A stretch of 17,151 nucleotides of DNA from contig CAXTNV010000077.1 in assembly GCA_964245755.1 (NCBI GenBank), forward strand, positions 1 through 17,151, in the 5' to 3' direction. A program made the position numbers and the translations under genes. Positions within the stretch are counted from its first letter, which is position 1, and the number at the start of each line of letters is the position of its first letter. Source of the DNA: Lichenicoccus sp964245755 (GTDB lineage Bacteria > Pseudomonadota > Alphaproteobacteria > Acetobacterales > Acetobacteraceae). Below, piece after piece: positions 7,691 to 16,030 of the stretch. The notes beneath the pieces are model-generated. The model was not told the DNA's origin and searched no databases. It was given only the letters and a program-made list of their open reading frames with translations.

Positions 7691-8374
7691 TCAGCTCTCC
7701 GCAGGATCGGCGGCGGAGGGGTGCAGCACCGGTGCCCGGTCCTTGCTGCGCAGGAAGCCGCCGTTGCCGGCAGCACCCGCGCCGCGCTTCAGATCCATCA
7801 GCTCGAGCGTGTCGGAAGGCCGGCGCCGGTGCTGCAGCGAGACGTCCTGGCGCTTGCCGACGCGGCGCTCGCGCAGCGTCAGCACGATCGCCCCGATCAT
7901 CGCCACCAGCAGCACCAGCCCGCACGCCTGGAACAGGAACACGTAGTCGGTGTAGATCAGCCGCCCGAGCGCCTCGGTGTTGCTCGCGGCATCCTCCACC
8001 CGCGCGTGCGGCAGCGCGCGCACGTCGGGCGCGATCCGCCACCGCCCCACCGTCAGCACGATCTCGGCGAGCAGCACGGCGCCGACCACGCCGCCGATCG
8101 GGGCGTAGCGCTGCAGCCCCTCGCGCATCGGCGAGAAGTCGACGTCCAGCATCATCACCACGAACAGGAACAGCACCGCTACGGCGCCGACATAGACGAT
8201 CACCAGGATCATCGCCAGGAACTCGGCCCCGGCGATCAGGAACAGCCCGGCGGCGTTGAAGAAGGCGAGGATCAGGAACAGCACCGAGTGCACCGGATTG
8301 CGCGCGCTCACCACCAGGCAGGCCGACAGCACCAGCACGGCGGCGAACAGGTAGAAGGTGACCTGGGTGATCAT
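7691..8374 (-). CDS. nuoJ: NADH-quinone oxidoreductase subunit J
   Basis: A 227-residue membrane subunit homologous to ND6. Five hydrophobic helices lie at about residues 4-22, 29-48, 53-75, 92-110 and 145-167. The third contains the conserved AMILVIVYVGAVAVLFLFVVMM region, including the pi-bulge helix of this family. A hydrophilic, Arg-rich C-terminal tail of about 60 residues follows the last helix; tails like this are common in alphaproteobacteria. The ATG at 8374 overlaps the nuoI stop by 4 nt (ATGA). nuoK starts 3 bp after the stop. Read-through in the same frame upstream into nuoI was rejected. Confidence 0.96.
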   Translation of the reverse strand: MITQVTFYLFAAVLVLSACLVVSARNPVHSVLFLILAFFNAAGLFLIAGAEFLAMILVIVYVGAVAVLFLFVVMMLDVDFSPMREGLQRYAPIGGVVGAVLLAEIVLTVGRWRIAPDVRALPHARVEDAASNTEALGRLIYTDYVFLFQACGLVLLVAMIGAIVLTLRERRVGKRQDVSLQHRRRPSDTLELMDLKRGAGAAGNGGFLRSKDRAPVLHPSAADPAES

Positions 8375-8859
8375 CGGTACGGCGCGTCCTGCTCGAGCCG
8401 GCGCGCCAGCACGCTCTCCCACCGGTCGCCGTTGGCCAGCAGCTTTTCCTTGTCGTAGAGCAGCTCCTCGCGCGTCTCGGTGGCGAACTCGTAGTTCGGC
8501 CCCTCGACGATGGCGTCGACCGGGCAGGACTCCTCGCACAGCCCGCAATAGATGCACTTGGTCATGTCGAGGTCGTAGCGCGTGGCGCGGCGCGAGCCGT
8601 CGTCGCGCGGCTCGGCCTCGATGGTGATCGCCGACGCCGGGCACACCGCCTCGCACAGCTTGCAGGCGATGCAGCGCTCCTCGCCGTTCGGGTAGCGGCG
8701 CAGGGCGTGCTCGCCCTTGAAACGCGCCGAGAACAGGCCCTTCTCGTTGGGGTAGTTGATCGTCACCTTCGGCTTGAACATGTAGCGCAGGGTCACGCCC
8801 AGCCCCGCGATCAGCTCGACCAGCAGGAAACTTCGCGCGGTACGGTCCAGCAGGGCCAT
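8371..8859 (-). CDS. nuoI: NADH-quinone oxidoreductase subunit I (2x 4Fe-4S ferredoxin-like)
   Basis: A 162-residue TYKY-type subunit of the connecting module that relays electrons between NuoG and NuoB through clusters N6a and N6b. Two ferredoxin motifs are complete: Cys63, Cys66, Cys69 and Cys73 (RCIACKLCEAVCPA), and Cys102, Cys105, Cys108 and Cys112 (KCIYCGLCEESCPV). A short N-terminal amphipathic region (about 8-27) contacts the membrane arm. The ATG at 8859 has a GAGGAT ribosome binding site and opens MALLDRTARSFLLVEL. The same frame is open far upstream (to 10593) through nuoH and nuoG, but that extension is noise. The stop overlaps the nuoJ start as ATGA. Confidence 0.97.
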   Translation of the reverse strand: MALLDRTARSFLLVELIAGLGVTLRYMFKPKVTINYPNEKGLFSARFKGEHALRRYPNGEERCIACKLCEAVCPASAITIEAEPRDDGSRRATRYDLDMTKCIYCGLCEESCPVDAIVEGPNYEFATETREELLYDKEKLLANGDRWESVLARRLEQDAPYR

Positions 8860-8873
8860 GGTCTTCGGGATCC

Positions 8874-9896
8874 TCAGGAGCCGGCGTGGGGCAGCAGCCC
8901 GGTCGCCATCAGGAAGCAGGCGGTCAGCACCATCCACAGCAGCGAGAACGGCAGGAACACCTTCCATCCCAGGCGCATGAGCTGGTCGTAGCGGTAGCGC
9001 GGGAACGTGCCGCGCACCCAGATGAACATGAACATCACGAACAGGATCTTCAGGATGAACCAGATCGGCCCCGGGATCCAGGTGAAGGGCGCGATGCCGA
9101 CCGGCGGCAGCCATCCGCCGAGGAACAGGATGCTGGTCATCCCGCTCATCAGGAACATGTTGGCATACTCGCCGAGGAAGAACAGGCCGAAGGCGAGCGA
9201 GCTGTACTCGACGAAGAACCCCGCCACCAGCTCGCTCTCGCCTTCGGCCAGGTCGAACGGCGCACGGTTGCACTCGGCGAGCCCGGAGATGAAGAACACC
9301 ACGAACATCGGCAGCATCGGGACTGCGAACCAGACGCTGCGCTGCGCCAGCACCACGTCGTTGAGGTTCAGGCTGCCGACGCAGAGCAGCACCGATACCA
9401 GCACCAGCCCGATCGAGACCTCGTAGCTGACCATCTGCGCGGCCGAGCGCAGGCTGCCCATGAAGGCGTATTTCGAGTTGCTCGCCCAGCCGGCGATGAT
9501 GATGCCGTAGACGCCGAGCGAGGAGATCGCGAACAGGTACAGCACGCCGACATTGATGTCCGCGACCGCCCAGTGGTTGTTCGCCGGGATCACCGCCCAG
9601 GCCATCAGCGCCAGCCCGAAGGTCAGCACCGGCGCCAGCAGAAACAGCACCCGGTTGGCGCCCGACGGGATCACCGTCTCCTTGGTGATCATCTTGATCG
9701 CATCGGCAAAGCTCTGCAGCAGCCCGAACGGCCCGACCGTGTTCGGGCCGCGCCGCAGCTGGATCGCCGCCAGCACCTTGCGCTCGCCGTAGACCACGTA
9801 GGCGACGCCGACCAGCAGCGGCACCAGCATGGCCAGCGTCTCGAGCACGGTCAGCAGCAGCAGCCCGAAACCGGTGTGCAGGAAGAAGTGGTCCAC
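8874..9896 (-). CDS. nuoH: NADH-quinone oxidoreductase subunit H
   Basis: A 340-residue membrane subunit homologous to mitochondrial ND1. It anchors the peripheral arm and forms the membrane entrance of the quinone tunnel. About eight hydrophobic helices can be seen. Family motifs are GERKVLAAIQLRRGPNTVGP (37-56), the SFADAIKMITKE amphipathic stretch (62-73) and the acidic loop ECNRAPFDLAEGESELVAGF (208-227). The C-terminal phrase FPRYRYDQLMRLGWK is typical of alphaproteobacterial and mitochondrial forms. The start is GTG at 9896, 6 bp after the nuoG stop, with GGAG upstream. nuoI follows after 14 bp. Confidence 0.98.
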   Translation of the reverse strand: MDHFFLHTGFGLLLLTVLETLAMLVPLLVGVAYVVYGERKVLAAIQLRRGPNTVGPFGLLQSFADAIKMITKETVIPSGANRVLFLLAPVLTFGLALMAWAVIPANNHWAVADINVGVLYLFAISSLGVYGIIIAGWASNSKYAFMGSLRSAAQMVSYEVSIGLVLVSVLLCVGSLNLNDVVLAQRSVWFAVPMLPMFVVFFISGLAECNRAPFDLAEGESELVAGFFVEYSSLAFGLFFLGEYANMFLMSGMTSILFLGGWLPPVGIAPFTWIPGPIWFILKILFVMFMFIWVRGTFPRYRYDQLMRLGWKVFLPFSLLWMVLTACFLMATGLLPHAGS

Positions 9897-9902
9897 GCGC
9901 CG

Positions 9903-11987
9903 CTACTCCGCCACCTGCAGCGCCGGCGCCTGCACCGAGGACTGCGCATAGACGCGCGAGCACTCGATCATCGTCGGACTGGCGCGGCCGATCGCATTGG
10001 TCTGGTGGTAGTCTCCCGGCGCCGGTGCGAACGGCGCACTTCCCAGGGCGGCCGCGTCCCCGGCCGGACCCGCGAGGTCGGACACGCCGAACCGCGGCAG
10101 GCCCTGGCGCGCGAACACCGGGTTGACCTCGGCCAGCCGCTCGCGCAGCGCCTCGATGCTGTCGTAGGGCAGCCGGTGCCCGACCACATCGGAGAAGGCG
10201 CGCAGGATGCGCCAGTCCTCCTTGGCCTCGCCGGGCGGGAACACCGCCTGGAAGGCACGCTGCACCCTGCCCTCGGTGTTGCTGTAGGTGCCGGGCTTCT
10301 CGAGGTAGGTGGCGCCCGGCAGGATCACGTCGGCGCGCGCAGCACTCGCATCGCCATGGTGCCCCTGGTAGATCACGAAGGTCTGCGGCCCGATGCGCGC
10401 CGGGTGGAACTCGTCGGCGCCGAGCAGCCACAGCACGTCGACGCCGCCGCTCATCATGCCGGCGACCGAACGCTGCCCCGGCCCCGGCACGAAGCCGAGA
10501 TCGAGCCCGGCCACCCGGGAGGCAGCGCCGTGCAGCACGTTGTAGCCGTTCCATTCCGGGCTCAGCGCCCCGACCGCGTGCGCCAGCCCCCAAGCGGCGG
10601 CCTGCACCGCAGCCGCGTCGTCGCGCGCCAGCGCCGCCTGGCCGAGCACGATCATCGGCCGCTTGGCGGCGCGCAGCGCCTCGGCGAAGCCGACGCTGCC
10701 CTCAAGCAACCCGCTCAACACCGACGGACGGTCGCCCAGATGCGTCACCGGATAGGTCAGGTCGCGCTCGGGTGCTCCCTTCAGCGTGCCGATGAAGCCG
10801 ATCGGGAAGCGTCCGGCGAGATGCCGCTTGCGTATGCGCGCGTTCAGGATCGGCGCCTCGAAGCGCGGGTCGCAGCCGACCAGCAGCAGCGCGTCGGCTT
10901 CCTCGATGCCGGCGATCGAGCTGTTGAACAGGTAGAACTCGCGCCGCGCGGTGTCGATGCGCGCCCCGTCCTGGCGGCAATCGAGATTGCCCGAACCGAG
11001 CGAGACCATCAGCTCCTTGAGCGCCAGCATGCTCTCGGCGTCGCACAGATCGCCGGCGATGGCGCCGATGCGGTCGCCCGGCACGCCGTCGAGGCGGTGC
11101 CCGATCGCGCTGAACGCCTCCTGCCAGCTAACCCGGTGCAGCTTGCCGTGCACCCGCAGCCACGGCGCGTCGAGGCGTCGACGCTTGAGCCCGTCGAACG
11201 AGAAGCGGCCCTTGTCGGACATCCACTCCTCGTTCACCTCGTCGTTGACGCGCGGCACGATGCCGCGGACCTCGGCCTGGCGCACCTGCACCACGGTGTT
11301 GGTGCCCACCGCGTCGGTCGCGTCGATGCTGTCAACCGAGCGCATCTCCCACGAGCGCGCGCCGAACGCCTGCGGCTTCGAGGTGAGCGCGCCGACGGGA
11401 CAGATGTCGATCAGGTTGCCCGACAGCTCCGAGGTCAGCGCGCGCTCGACGTAGGTGGTGATCTCCATGTTCTCGCCGCGCGAGGTGGCGCCGAGCTCGG
11501 GCACGCCGGCCACTTCGGTCGCGAAGCGGACGCAGCGCGTGCACTGGATGCAGCGCGTCATCACCGTCTTGACCAGCGGGCCGAGATACTTGTCCTTCAC
11601 CGCGCGCTTGTTCTCGGCGTAGCGCGAATGGTCCGAGCCGTAGGCGTAGGCCTGGTCCTGCAGGTCGCACTGGCCACCCTGGTCGCAGATCGGGCAATCC
11701 AGCGGATGATTGATGAGCAGGAATTCCATCACCGCGCGGCGCGCCCGGCGCACCACCTCGGTGTCGGTGCGCACCACCATGCCGTCCATCACCGGGTAGC
11801 CGCACGAGGCCACCGGCTTTGGCGCCTTCTCCACCTCGACCAGGCACATGCGGCAGTTGCCGGCGATCGAGAGCCGCTCGTGGTAGCAGAAACGCGGGAT
11901 CTCCTTGCCCGCCGCCTCGCAGGCCTGCAGCACCGAGGAGCCGTTCGGCACCTCGAGCTGGATGCCGTCGACCGTGATCCTGGCCAT
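9903..11987 (-). CDS. nuoG: NADH-quinone oxidoreductase subunit G (75-kDa iron-sulfur subunit)
   Basis: A 694-residue iron-sulfur subunit that carries electrons from NuoF towards NuoI. The N-terminal ferredoxin-like domain has [2Fe-2S] N1b ligands Cys34, Cys45, Cys48 and Cys62. Next comes the N5 set His94, Cys98, Cys101 and Cys107 (HPLDCPICDQGGQC), then the N4 set Cys146, Cys149, Cys152 and Cys196. The C-terminal two thirds resemble a molybdopterin oxidoreductase that has lost its cofactor. The extra N7 cluster of E. coli and Thermus is absent: the region after about residue 215 (SVDSIDATDAVGTN) has no cysteines. The ATG is at 11987 with GGAG upstream; nuoH follows after 6 bp. Confidence 0.98.
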   Translation of the reverse strand: MARITVDGIQLEVPNGSSVLQACEAAGKEIPRFCYHERLSIAGNCRMCLVEVEKAPKPVASCGYPVMDGMVVRTDTEVVRRARRAVMEFLLINHPLDCPICDQGGQCDLQDQAYAYGSDHSRYAENKRAVKDKYLGPLVKTVMTRCIQCTRCVRFATEVAGVPELGATSRGENMEITTYVERALTSELSGNLIDICPVGALTSKPQAFGARSWEMRSVDSIDATDAVGTNTVVQVRQAEVRGIVPRVNDEVNEEWMSDKGRFSFDGLKRRRLDAPWLRVHGKLHRVSWQEAFSAIGHRLDGVPGDRIGAIAGDLCDAESMLALKELMVSLGSGNLDCRQDGARIDTARREFYLFNSSIAGIEEADALLLVGCDPRFEAPILNARIRKRHLAGRFPIGFIGTLKGAPERDLTYPVTHLGDRPSVLSGLLEGSVGFAEALRAAKRPMIVLGQAALARDDAAAVQAAAWGLAHAVGALSPEWNGYNVLHGAASRVAGLDLGFVPGPGQRSVAGMMSGGVDVLWLLGADEFHPARIGPQTFVIYQGHHGDASAARADVILPGATYLEKPGTYSNTEGRVQRAFQAVFPPGEAKEDWRILRAFSDVVGHRLPYDSIEALRERLAEVNPVFARQGLPRFGVSDLAGPAGDAAALGSAPFAPAPGDYHQTNAIGRASPTMIECSRVYAQSSVQAPALQVAE

Positions 11988-11994
11988 CTCGGCG

Positions 11995-13344
11995 CTACTC
12001 CGCGGCCGCAGGAAGCGATTGGCCGAGCGGATGCGGCAGGTTGGAAGGCGTCGGCGCCAGCCCGGCCTTGGGATGGCTCGAACGATACGCCTCGATGCGC
12101 TGCTCCATCACCGGCCGGAAGTGCCGGATCAGCCCTTGGATCGGCCACGCCGCCGCGTCGCCCAGCGCGCAGATGGTATGGCCCTCGATCTGTCGGGTGA
12201 CCTGCTCCAGCATGTCGATCTCCTCGATCTCGGCGCGTCCGGCGACCATGCGGTCCATCACCCGCATCATCCAGCCTGTGCCCTCGCGGCAGGGCGTGCA
12301 CTGGCCGCAGCTCTCGTGCTTGAAGAAGCGTGCGAAGCGGGCGATCGCGCGCACCACGTCGGTGGACTGGTCCATCACGATCATCGCCGCGGTGCCGAGG
12401 CCGGACTTGTGCTCGCGCAGCGCATCGAAATCCATCAGCACCGTGTCGCACACCGACTTCGGCAGGATCGGCACCGAGCAGCCGCCCGGTATCACCGCGA
12501 GCAGGTTGTCCCAGCCGCCGCGCACGCCGCCGGCATGGCGCTCGATCACCTCGCGCATCGAGACGCCGAGCTCCTCCTCCACCACGCAGGGCCGGTTCAC
12601 GTGGCCGGACACCGCGAACAGCTTGGTGCCGACGTTGTTCGGCCTCCCGAAGCTCGCGAACCAGGCACCGCCGCGGCGCAGGATGGTCGAAGCGACGGCG
12701 ATGCTCTCGACGTTGTTGACGGTGGTCGGGCAGCCATACAGGCCCATCGCCGCCGGGAACGGCGGCTTCATGCGCGGCAGGCCCTTCTTGCCTTCCAGGC
12801 TCTCCAGCAGCGCCGTCTCCTCGCCGCAGATGTAGGCGCCGGCGCCGAGATGGATGTGGAAGTCGAAGTCCCACCCCGAGCCGCAGGCGTTGCGGCCGAT
12901 CAGCCCGGCCTCGTATGCCTCGTCGATGGCGATCTGCAGGTTGCGCGACACCGTCAGGTACTCGCCGCGTATGTAGATGTAGGCGGTGTGCGCGCCCATC
13001 GCGAACGAGGCGATCAGCGCGCTCTCGATCAGCTTGTGCGGCTCGTGGCGCAGGATCTCGCGATCCTTGCAGGTGCCGGGCTCGCTCTCGTCGCCGTTGA
13101 TCACCAGGTAGCTCGGCCGGCCGTCGGAGTTCTTCGGCATGAACGACCATTTCAGCCCGGTCGGGAAACCCGCACCGCCGCGCCCGCGCAGGTTCGACGC
13201 CTTCATCTCGGCGATGATGCCGTCGCGCCCGCGCGCCAGGATCGCCGCCGTGCCGTCCCAGTCGCCGCGTTTGCGCGCGCCCGCCAGGAATACGTCGTCC
13301 TGGCCGTAGATGTTGGTGAAGATGCGGTCCTTGTCATGCAGCAT
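11995..13344 (-). CDS. nuoF: NADH-quinone oxidoreductase subunit F (NADH/FMN site)
   Basis: A 449-residue 51-kDa-family flavoprotein that oxidises NADH and passes electrons through FMN to [4Fe-4S] cluster N3. The glycine-rich nucleotide site GRGGAGFPTGLKW is at 54-66 and the FMN-site motif NGDESEPGT is at 83-91. YICGEETALLESLEGK (171-186) is conserved. The N3 ligands are Cys346, Cys349 and Cys352 in ESCGQCTPCREGT, plus Cys392 in HTICALGDAAAWP. The last ~25 residues are a variable tail. The ATG at 13344 has a GAGG site overlapping the nuoE stop codon, which suggests translational coupling. nuoG starts 7 bp downstream. Confidence 0.98.
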   Translation of the reverse strand: MLHDKDRIFTNIYGQDDVFLAGARKRGDWDGTAAILARGRDGIIAEMKASNLRGRGGAGFPTGLKWSFMPKNSDGRPSYLVINGDESEPGTCKDREILRHEPHKLIESALIASFAMGAHTAYIYIRGEYLTVSRNLQIAIDEAYEAGLIGRNACGSGWDFDFHIHLGAGAYICGEETALLESLEGKKGLPRMKPPFPAAMGLYGCPTTVNNVESIAVASTILRRGGAWFASFGRPNNVGTKLFAVSGHVNRPCVVEEELGVSMREVIERHAGGVRGGWDNLLAVIPGGCSVPILPKSVCDTVLMDFDALREHKSGLGTAAMIVMDQSTDVVRAIARFARFFKHESCGQCTPCREGTGWMMRVMDRMVAGRAEIEEIDMLEQVTRQIEGHTICALGDAAAWPIQGLIRHFRPVMEQRIEAYRSSHPKAGLAPTPSNLPHPLGQSLPAAAE

Positions 13345-13355
13345 GTGTTAGGTCC

Positions 13356-14051
13356 TCACGCCGGCTGCGGCGCGCTGGGAGGCGGTGCCGGCTCGAGCAG
13401 CGTCGTGCGGCCGCCTTCGGGCGCCGAGGCGAGCCGGCCGATGCTGGACCCGGGTGGAGGGCTCTCGCCGCGGCGCAGCGCCTCGATCAGGGCCACCGTG
13501 CGAGGCCCGTCCAGGTCCTCGAAGAAATCGTCGTTGACCTGCAGGATCGGCGCGTTGGCGCAGGCGCCCAGGCACTCCACCTCGGTCATCGTGAACATCC
13601 CGTCGGGGGAGTTCTCCTCCCAGTTCGGCACCCCGCTCGCCGACTTGCAGGCGGCGACGATGTCGTCCGATCCGCGCAGCCAGCAGGGCGTCGTGGTGCA
13701 GACCTGCAGGTGGTAGCGCCCGACCGGCCGGGTGTTGAACATCAGGTAGAAGGTGGCGACCTCGTAGACCCGGATCGGCGGCATGTTGAGGCGCGCGGCC
13801 ACGGTGTCCATCGCCACACGGGGCACCCAGGCGCTGCCGGTCTCGCGGTGCATCTGCCGCTGCGCCAGGTAGAGCAGCGGTATCACGGCGCTCGCCTCCC
13901 GGCCTTCGGGATAGTGCGCCAGGATGGTGGCGATCTCCGCGTCGCTAAGGGCGTCGAAGTCGAAACGCTCCGGCTGCTCGGCGGATGCCCCGCTCGGCGC
14001 GTGCCCCGGCGTGCCGTAGCCGATGTTCTCGGCGGAGAACTGTCCGGACAT
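13356..14051 (-). CDS. nuoE: NADH-quinone oxidoreductase subunit E (2Fe-2S)
   Basis: A 231-residue thioredoxin-fold subunit (24-kDa family) of the NADH dehydrogenase module, carrying [2Fe-2S] cluster N1a. Ligands are visible as Cys118-x4-Cys123 (QVCTTTPC) and Cys160-x3-Cys164 (ECLGAC). The core spans about residues 30-195 and includes PPIRVYEVATFY at 91-102. The protein is longer than the usual 160-180 residues. The first ~28 residues are Gly/Ser/Ala-rich, and from about 196 there is a Pro/Ser/Gly-rich tail ending in PAPPPSAPQPA. Both extensions look disordered. The ATG at 14051 has an AGGT site upstream and follows nuoD by 6 bp. nuoF follows after 11 bp. Confidence 0.96.
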   Translation of the reverse strand: MSGQFSAENIGYGTPGHAPSGASAEQPERFDFDALSDAEIATILAHYPEGREASAVIPLLYLAQRQMHRETGSAWVPRVAMDTVAARLNMPPIRVYEVATFYLMFNTRPVGRYHLQVCTTTPCWLRGSDDIVAACKSASGVPNWEENSPDGMFTMTEVECLGACANAPILQVNDDFFEDLDGPRTVALIEALRRGESPPPGSSIGRLASAPEGGRTTLLEPAPPPSAPQPA

Positions 14052-14057
14052 GCGGGG

Positions 14058-15338
14058 CTACCTGTCGATCTCGCCGAACACCAGGTCCAGCGAGCCGATG
14101 ATCGCAACCGTGTCGGCGAGCATGTGCCGCCGCGCCAGTTCGTCGAGTGCTTGCAGATGCGCGAAGCCGGTCGAGCGGATCTTGCAACGGTAGGGACGGT
14201 GACTGCCGTCGGCCACGAGGTAGACGGCGAACTCGCCCTTGGGGCTCTCCACCGCGGTGTAGGTGGCGCCCGCCGGCACGTGATAGCCCTCGGTGTACAG
14301 CTTGAAGTGATGGATCAGCGCCTCCATCGACCGCTTCATGTCGCGCCGGCTCGGCGGCGAGATCTTGTTGTCCTGCAGCTTGATCGGTCCCGGCTGCATC
14401 TTCGCCAGGCACTGGCGCACGATCTTCACGCTCTCGCGCATCTCCGAGACGCGGATCAGGTAGCGGTCGTAGCAGTCGCCGTTGCGTGCCACCGGGACGG
14501 CGAACTCCACCTCGTCGTACATGTCGTAGGGCCGCGCGCGGCGCAGGTCCCACGGCACGCCCGAGGCACGCAGGTTGGGCCCCGAGAAACCCCAGGCCAG
14601 CGCCTGCTCGGCGCTGAAGACGCCGATGCCGACGGTGCGCTGCTTCCACACCCGGTTGCCGGTGAGCAGCGCCTCCATGTCGTCGAGGAACCTGGGAAAC
14701 TGCTCGCTCCAGGCGATGATGCGCTCGTCGAGCCCAGCCGGCAGGTCGCGGCCGACGCCGCCGGGACGGAAGTAGTTCGCGTGGTAGCGGGCACCCGACA
14801 CCGCCTCGTAGAACTCGAGCAGCTTCTCGCGCTCCTCGTAGCCCCAGAGCGAGGGCGTGAGCGCGCCCACGTCGAGCGCGAACGAGGTCACCGCCAGCAG
14901 GTGGTTGAGCACCCGGGTGATCTCGGCGAACATGGTGCGTATCCACTTCGCCCGCTCCGGGGGCACGATGCCGAGCAGCTTCTCGGTGGCGAGCGCGAAG
15001 CCGTGCTCCTCGCACATCGGCGAGACGTAATCGAGGCGGTCGAAATACGGCAGCGCCTGCATGTAGGTCTTGTATTCGATCAGCTTCTCGGTGCCGCGAT
15101 GCAGCAGGCCGATATGCGGATCGGCGCGCGCCACCACCTCGCCGTCCATCTGCAGCACCAGCCGCAGCACGCCGTGCGCGGCCGGATGCTGTGGCCCGAA
15201 ATTCAACGAATGGCTGTCGATCTCGACCGTCTTCAGCCGTGCCTCGCCGTCGGGCGTGTCCGGCGTCATGGTGTCGGGGATGTCGCGACGCAGCACGATC
15301 GCAGCCGCGTCGCGATCGGTGGTCCGCGTGTCGCTCAT
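14058..15338 (-). CDS. nuoD: NADH-quinone oxidoreductase subunit D (quinone-site subunit)
   Basis: A 426-residue peripheral-arm subunit of complex I (49-kDa family, related to the large subunit of NiFe hydrogenases). With NuoB it forms the quinone-binding pocket. Visible landmarks are NFGPQHPAAHGVLRL (46-60), which includes the quinone-site histidine loop, IGLLHRGTEKL (76-86), TYMQALPYFDRLDYVSPM (91-108) and the conserved C-terminal GSLDLVFGEIDR. The length is close to the usual 390-420 plus a short variable N-terminus. The ATG at 15338 overlaps the nuoC stop as ATGA and has GGAG about 11 nt upstream. An internal ATG (codon 24, 15269) lacks a ribosome binding site. nuoE follows after 6 bp. 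Confidence 0.97.
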   Translation of the reverse strand: MSDTRTTDRDAAAIVLRRDIPDTMTPDTPDGEARLKTVEIDSHSLNFGPQHPAAHGVLRLVLQMDGEVVARADPHIGLLHRGTEKLIEYKTYMQALPYFDRLDYVSPMCEEHGFALATEKLLGIVPPERAKWIRTMFAEITRVLNHLLAVTSFALDVGALTPSLWGYEEREKLLEFYEAVSGARYHANYFRPGGVGRDLPAGLDERIIAWSEQFPRFLDDMEALLTGNRVWKQRTVGIGVFSAEQALAWGFSGPNLRASGVPWDLRRARPYDMYDEVEFAVPVARNGDCYDRYLIRVSEMRESVKIVRQCLAKMQPGPIKLQDNKISPPSRRDMKRSMEALIHHFKLYTEGYHVPAGATYTAVESPKGEFAVYLVADGSHRPYRCKIRSTGFAHLQALDELARRHMLADTVAIIGSLDLVFGEIDR

Positions 15339-16030
15339 CGGGTGGCGTCTCCGGCGGGGGGTGGTGGGTTCTGGCGATCCTGGTGCGCCTTCTCGTCGCC
15401 CGGCAGCGTCAGCACGCCCTCCCAGGGCGACTGGAAGTCGAAATCCCGGAAGTCCTGGGTGAGTTTCACCGGCTCGTAGACCACCTGGCGTCGATCGACG
15501 TCGTAGCGCACCTCGACGTAGCCGGTGAGCGGGAAGTCCTTGCGCAGCGGGTGCCCCTCGAAGCCGTAGTCGGTGAGGATCCGGCGCAGGTCCGGCTGGT
15601 CGGAGAACAGCACCCCGAACAGGTCGTAGCACTCGCGCTCCCACCAGGTGGCCGACGGCCAGATGCGATGCACCGACGGCACCGGTTGCACCTCGTCGGT
15701 GGTGACGATCACCCGGATGCGCTGGTTCAGGGTCACCGAGAGCAGGTTGTAGACCACGTCGAAGCGCTCGGCGCGCTCGGGGAAATCCACCCCGCAGAGA
15801 TCCATCATCTGCTCGAAGCGAAAGCGTGGATCGTCGCGCAGCCGGGTCATCAGCGGCAGCAGGTCGGACCGGCCGGTTCGCACCACCAGCTCGCCGCGCT
15901 CGACCGCAGCCCCGGATACGCCGGGCACCGAGGTCGACAGCGCCACCGCCAGCACGCCGAGTCTCGCGGCGCCGCGCGCGATGCCGTCGGGGCGGGCCGC
16001 CGGATCGGCACGCACCGCGAGGTCAGCCAC
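15335..16030 (-). CDS. nuoC: NADH-quinone oxidoreductase subunit C
   Basis: A 231-residue peripheral-arm subunit of complex I (30-kDa family) that packs against NuoD. Family landmarks are RLRDDPRFRFEQMMDLCGVDF (about 63-83), the signature ERECYDLFGVLFSDQPDLRR (131-150) and GHPLRKDFPLTGYVE (159-173). nuoC and nuoD are separate genes here, unlike the fused nuoCD of enterobacteria. The start is uncertain. GTG at 16030 overlaps the nuoB stop by 8 nt and has a weak GGGA-like site upstream. GTG at 16015 is the next option and would shorten the protein by 5 residues. The upstream ATG at 16198 lies deep inside nuoB and gives an implausible Arg/Ser/Ala-rich extension. The 3' end overlaps nuoD in ATGA. 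Confidence 0.95.
   Translation of the reverse strand: MADLAVRADPAARPDGIARGAARLGVLAVALSTSVPGVSGAAVERGELVVRTGRSDLLPLMTRLRDDPRFRFEQMMDLCGVDFPERAERFDVVYNLLSVTLNQRIRVIVTTDEVQPVPSVHRIWPSATWWERECYDLFGVLFSDQPDLRRILTDYGFEGHPLRKDFPLTGYVEVRYDVDRRQVVYEPVKLTQDFRDFDFQSPWEGVLTLPGDEKAHQDRQNPPPPAGDATR

Noticed and set aside
8371..10593. A 740-codon minus-strand frame that could suggest a fusion of NuoI to an upstream domain
   Set aside because: Only the last 162 residues are NuoI. The rest runs out of frame through nuoH and nuoG, and NuoI has its own ATG and ribosome binding site at 8859.
8886..12200. A plus-strand open frame of 1104 codons antisense to nuoG and nuoH
   Set aside because: It mirrors the codon structure of two certain genes in high-GC DNA. 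Its translation is rich in Arg, His, Gln, Ala and Gly with no recognisable domain.
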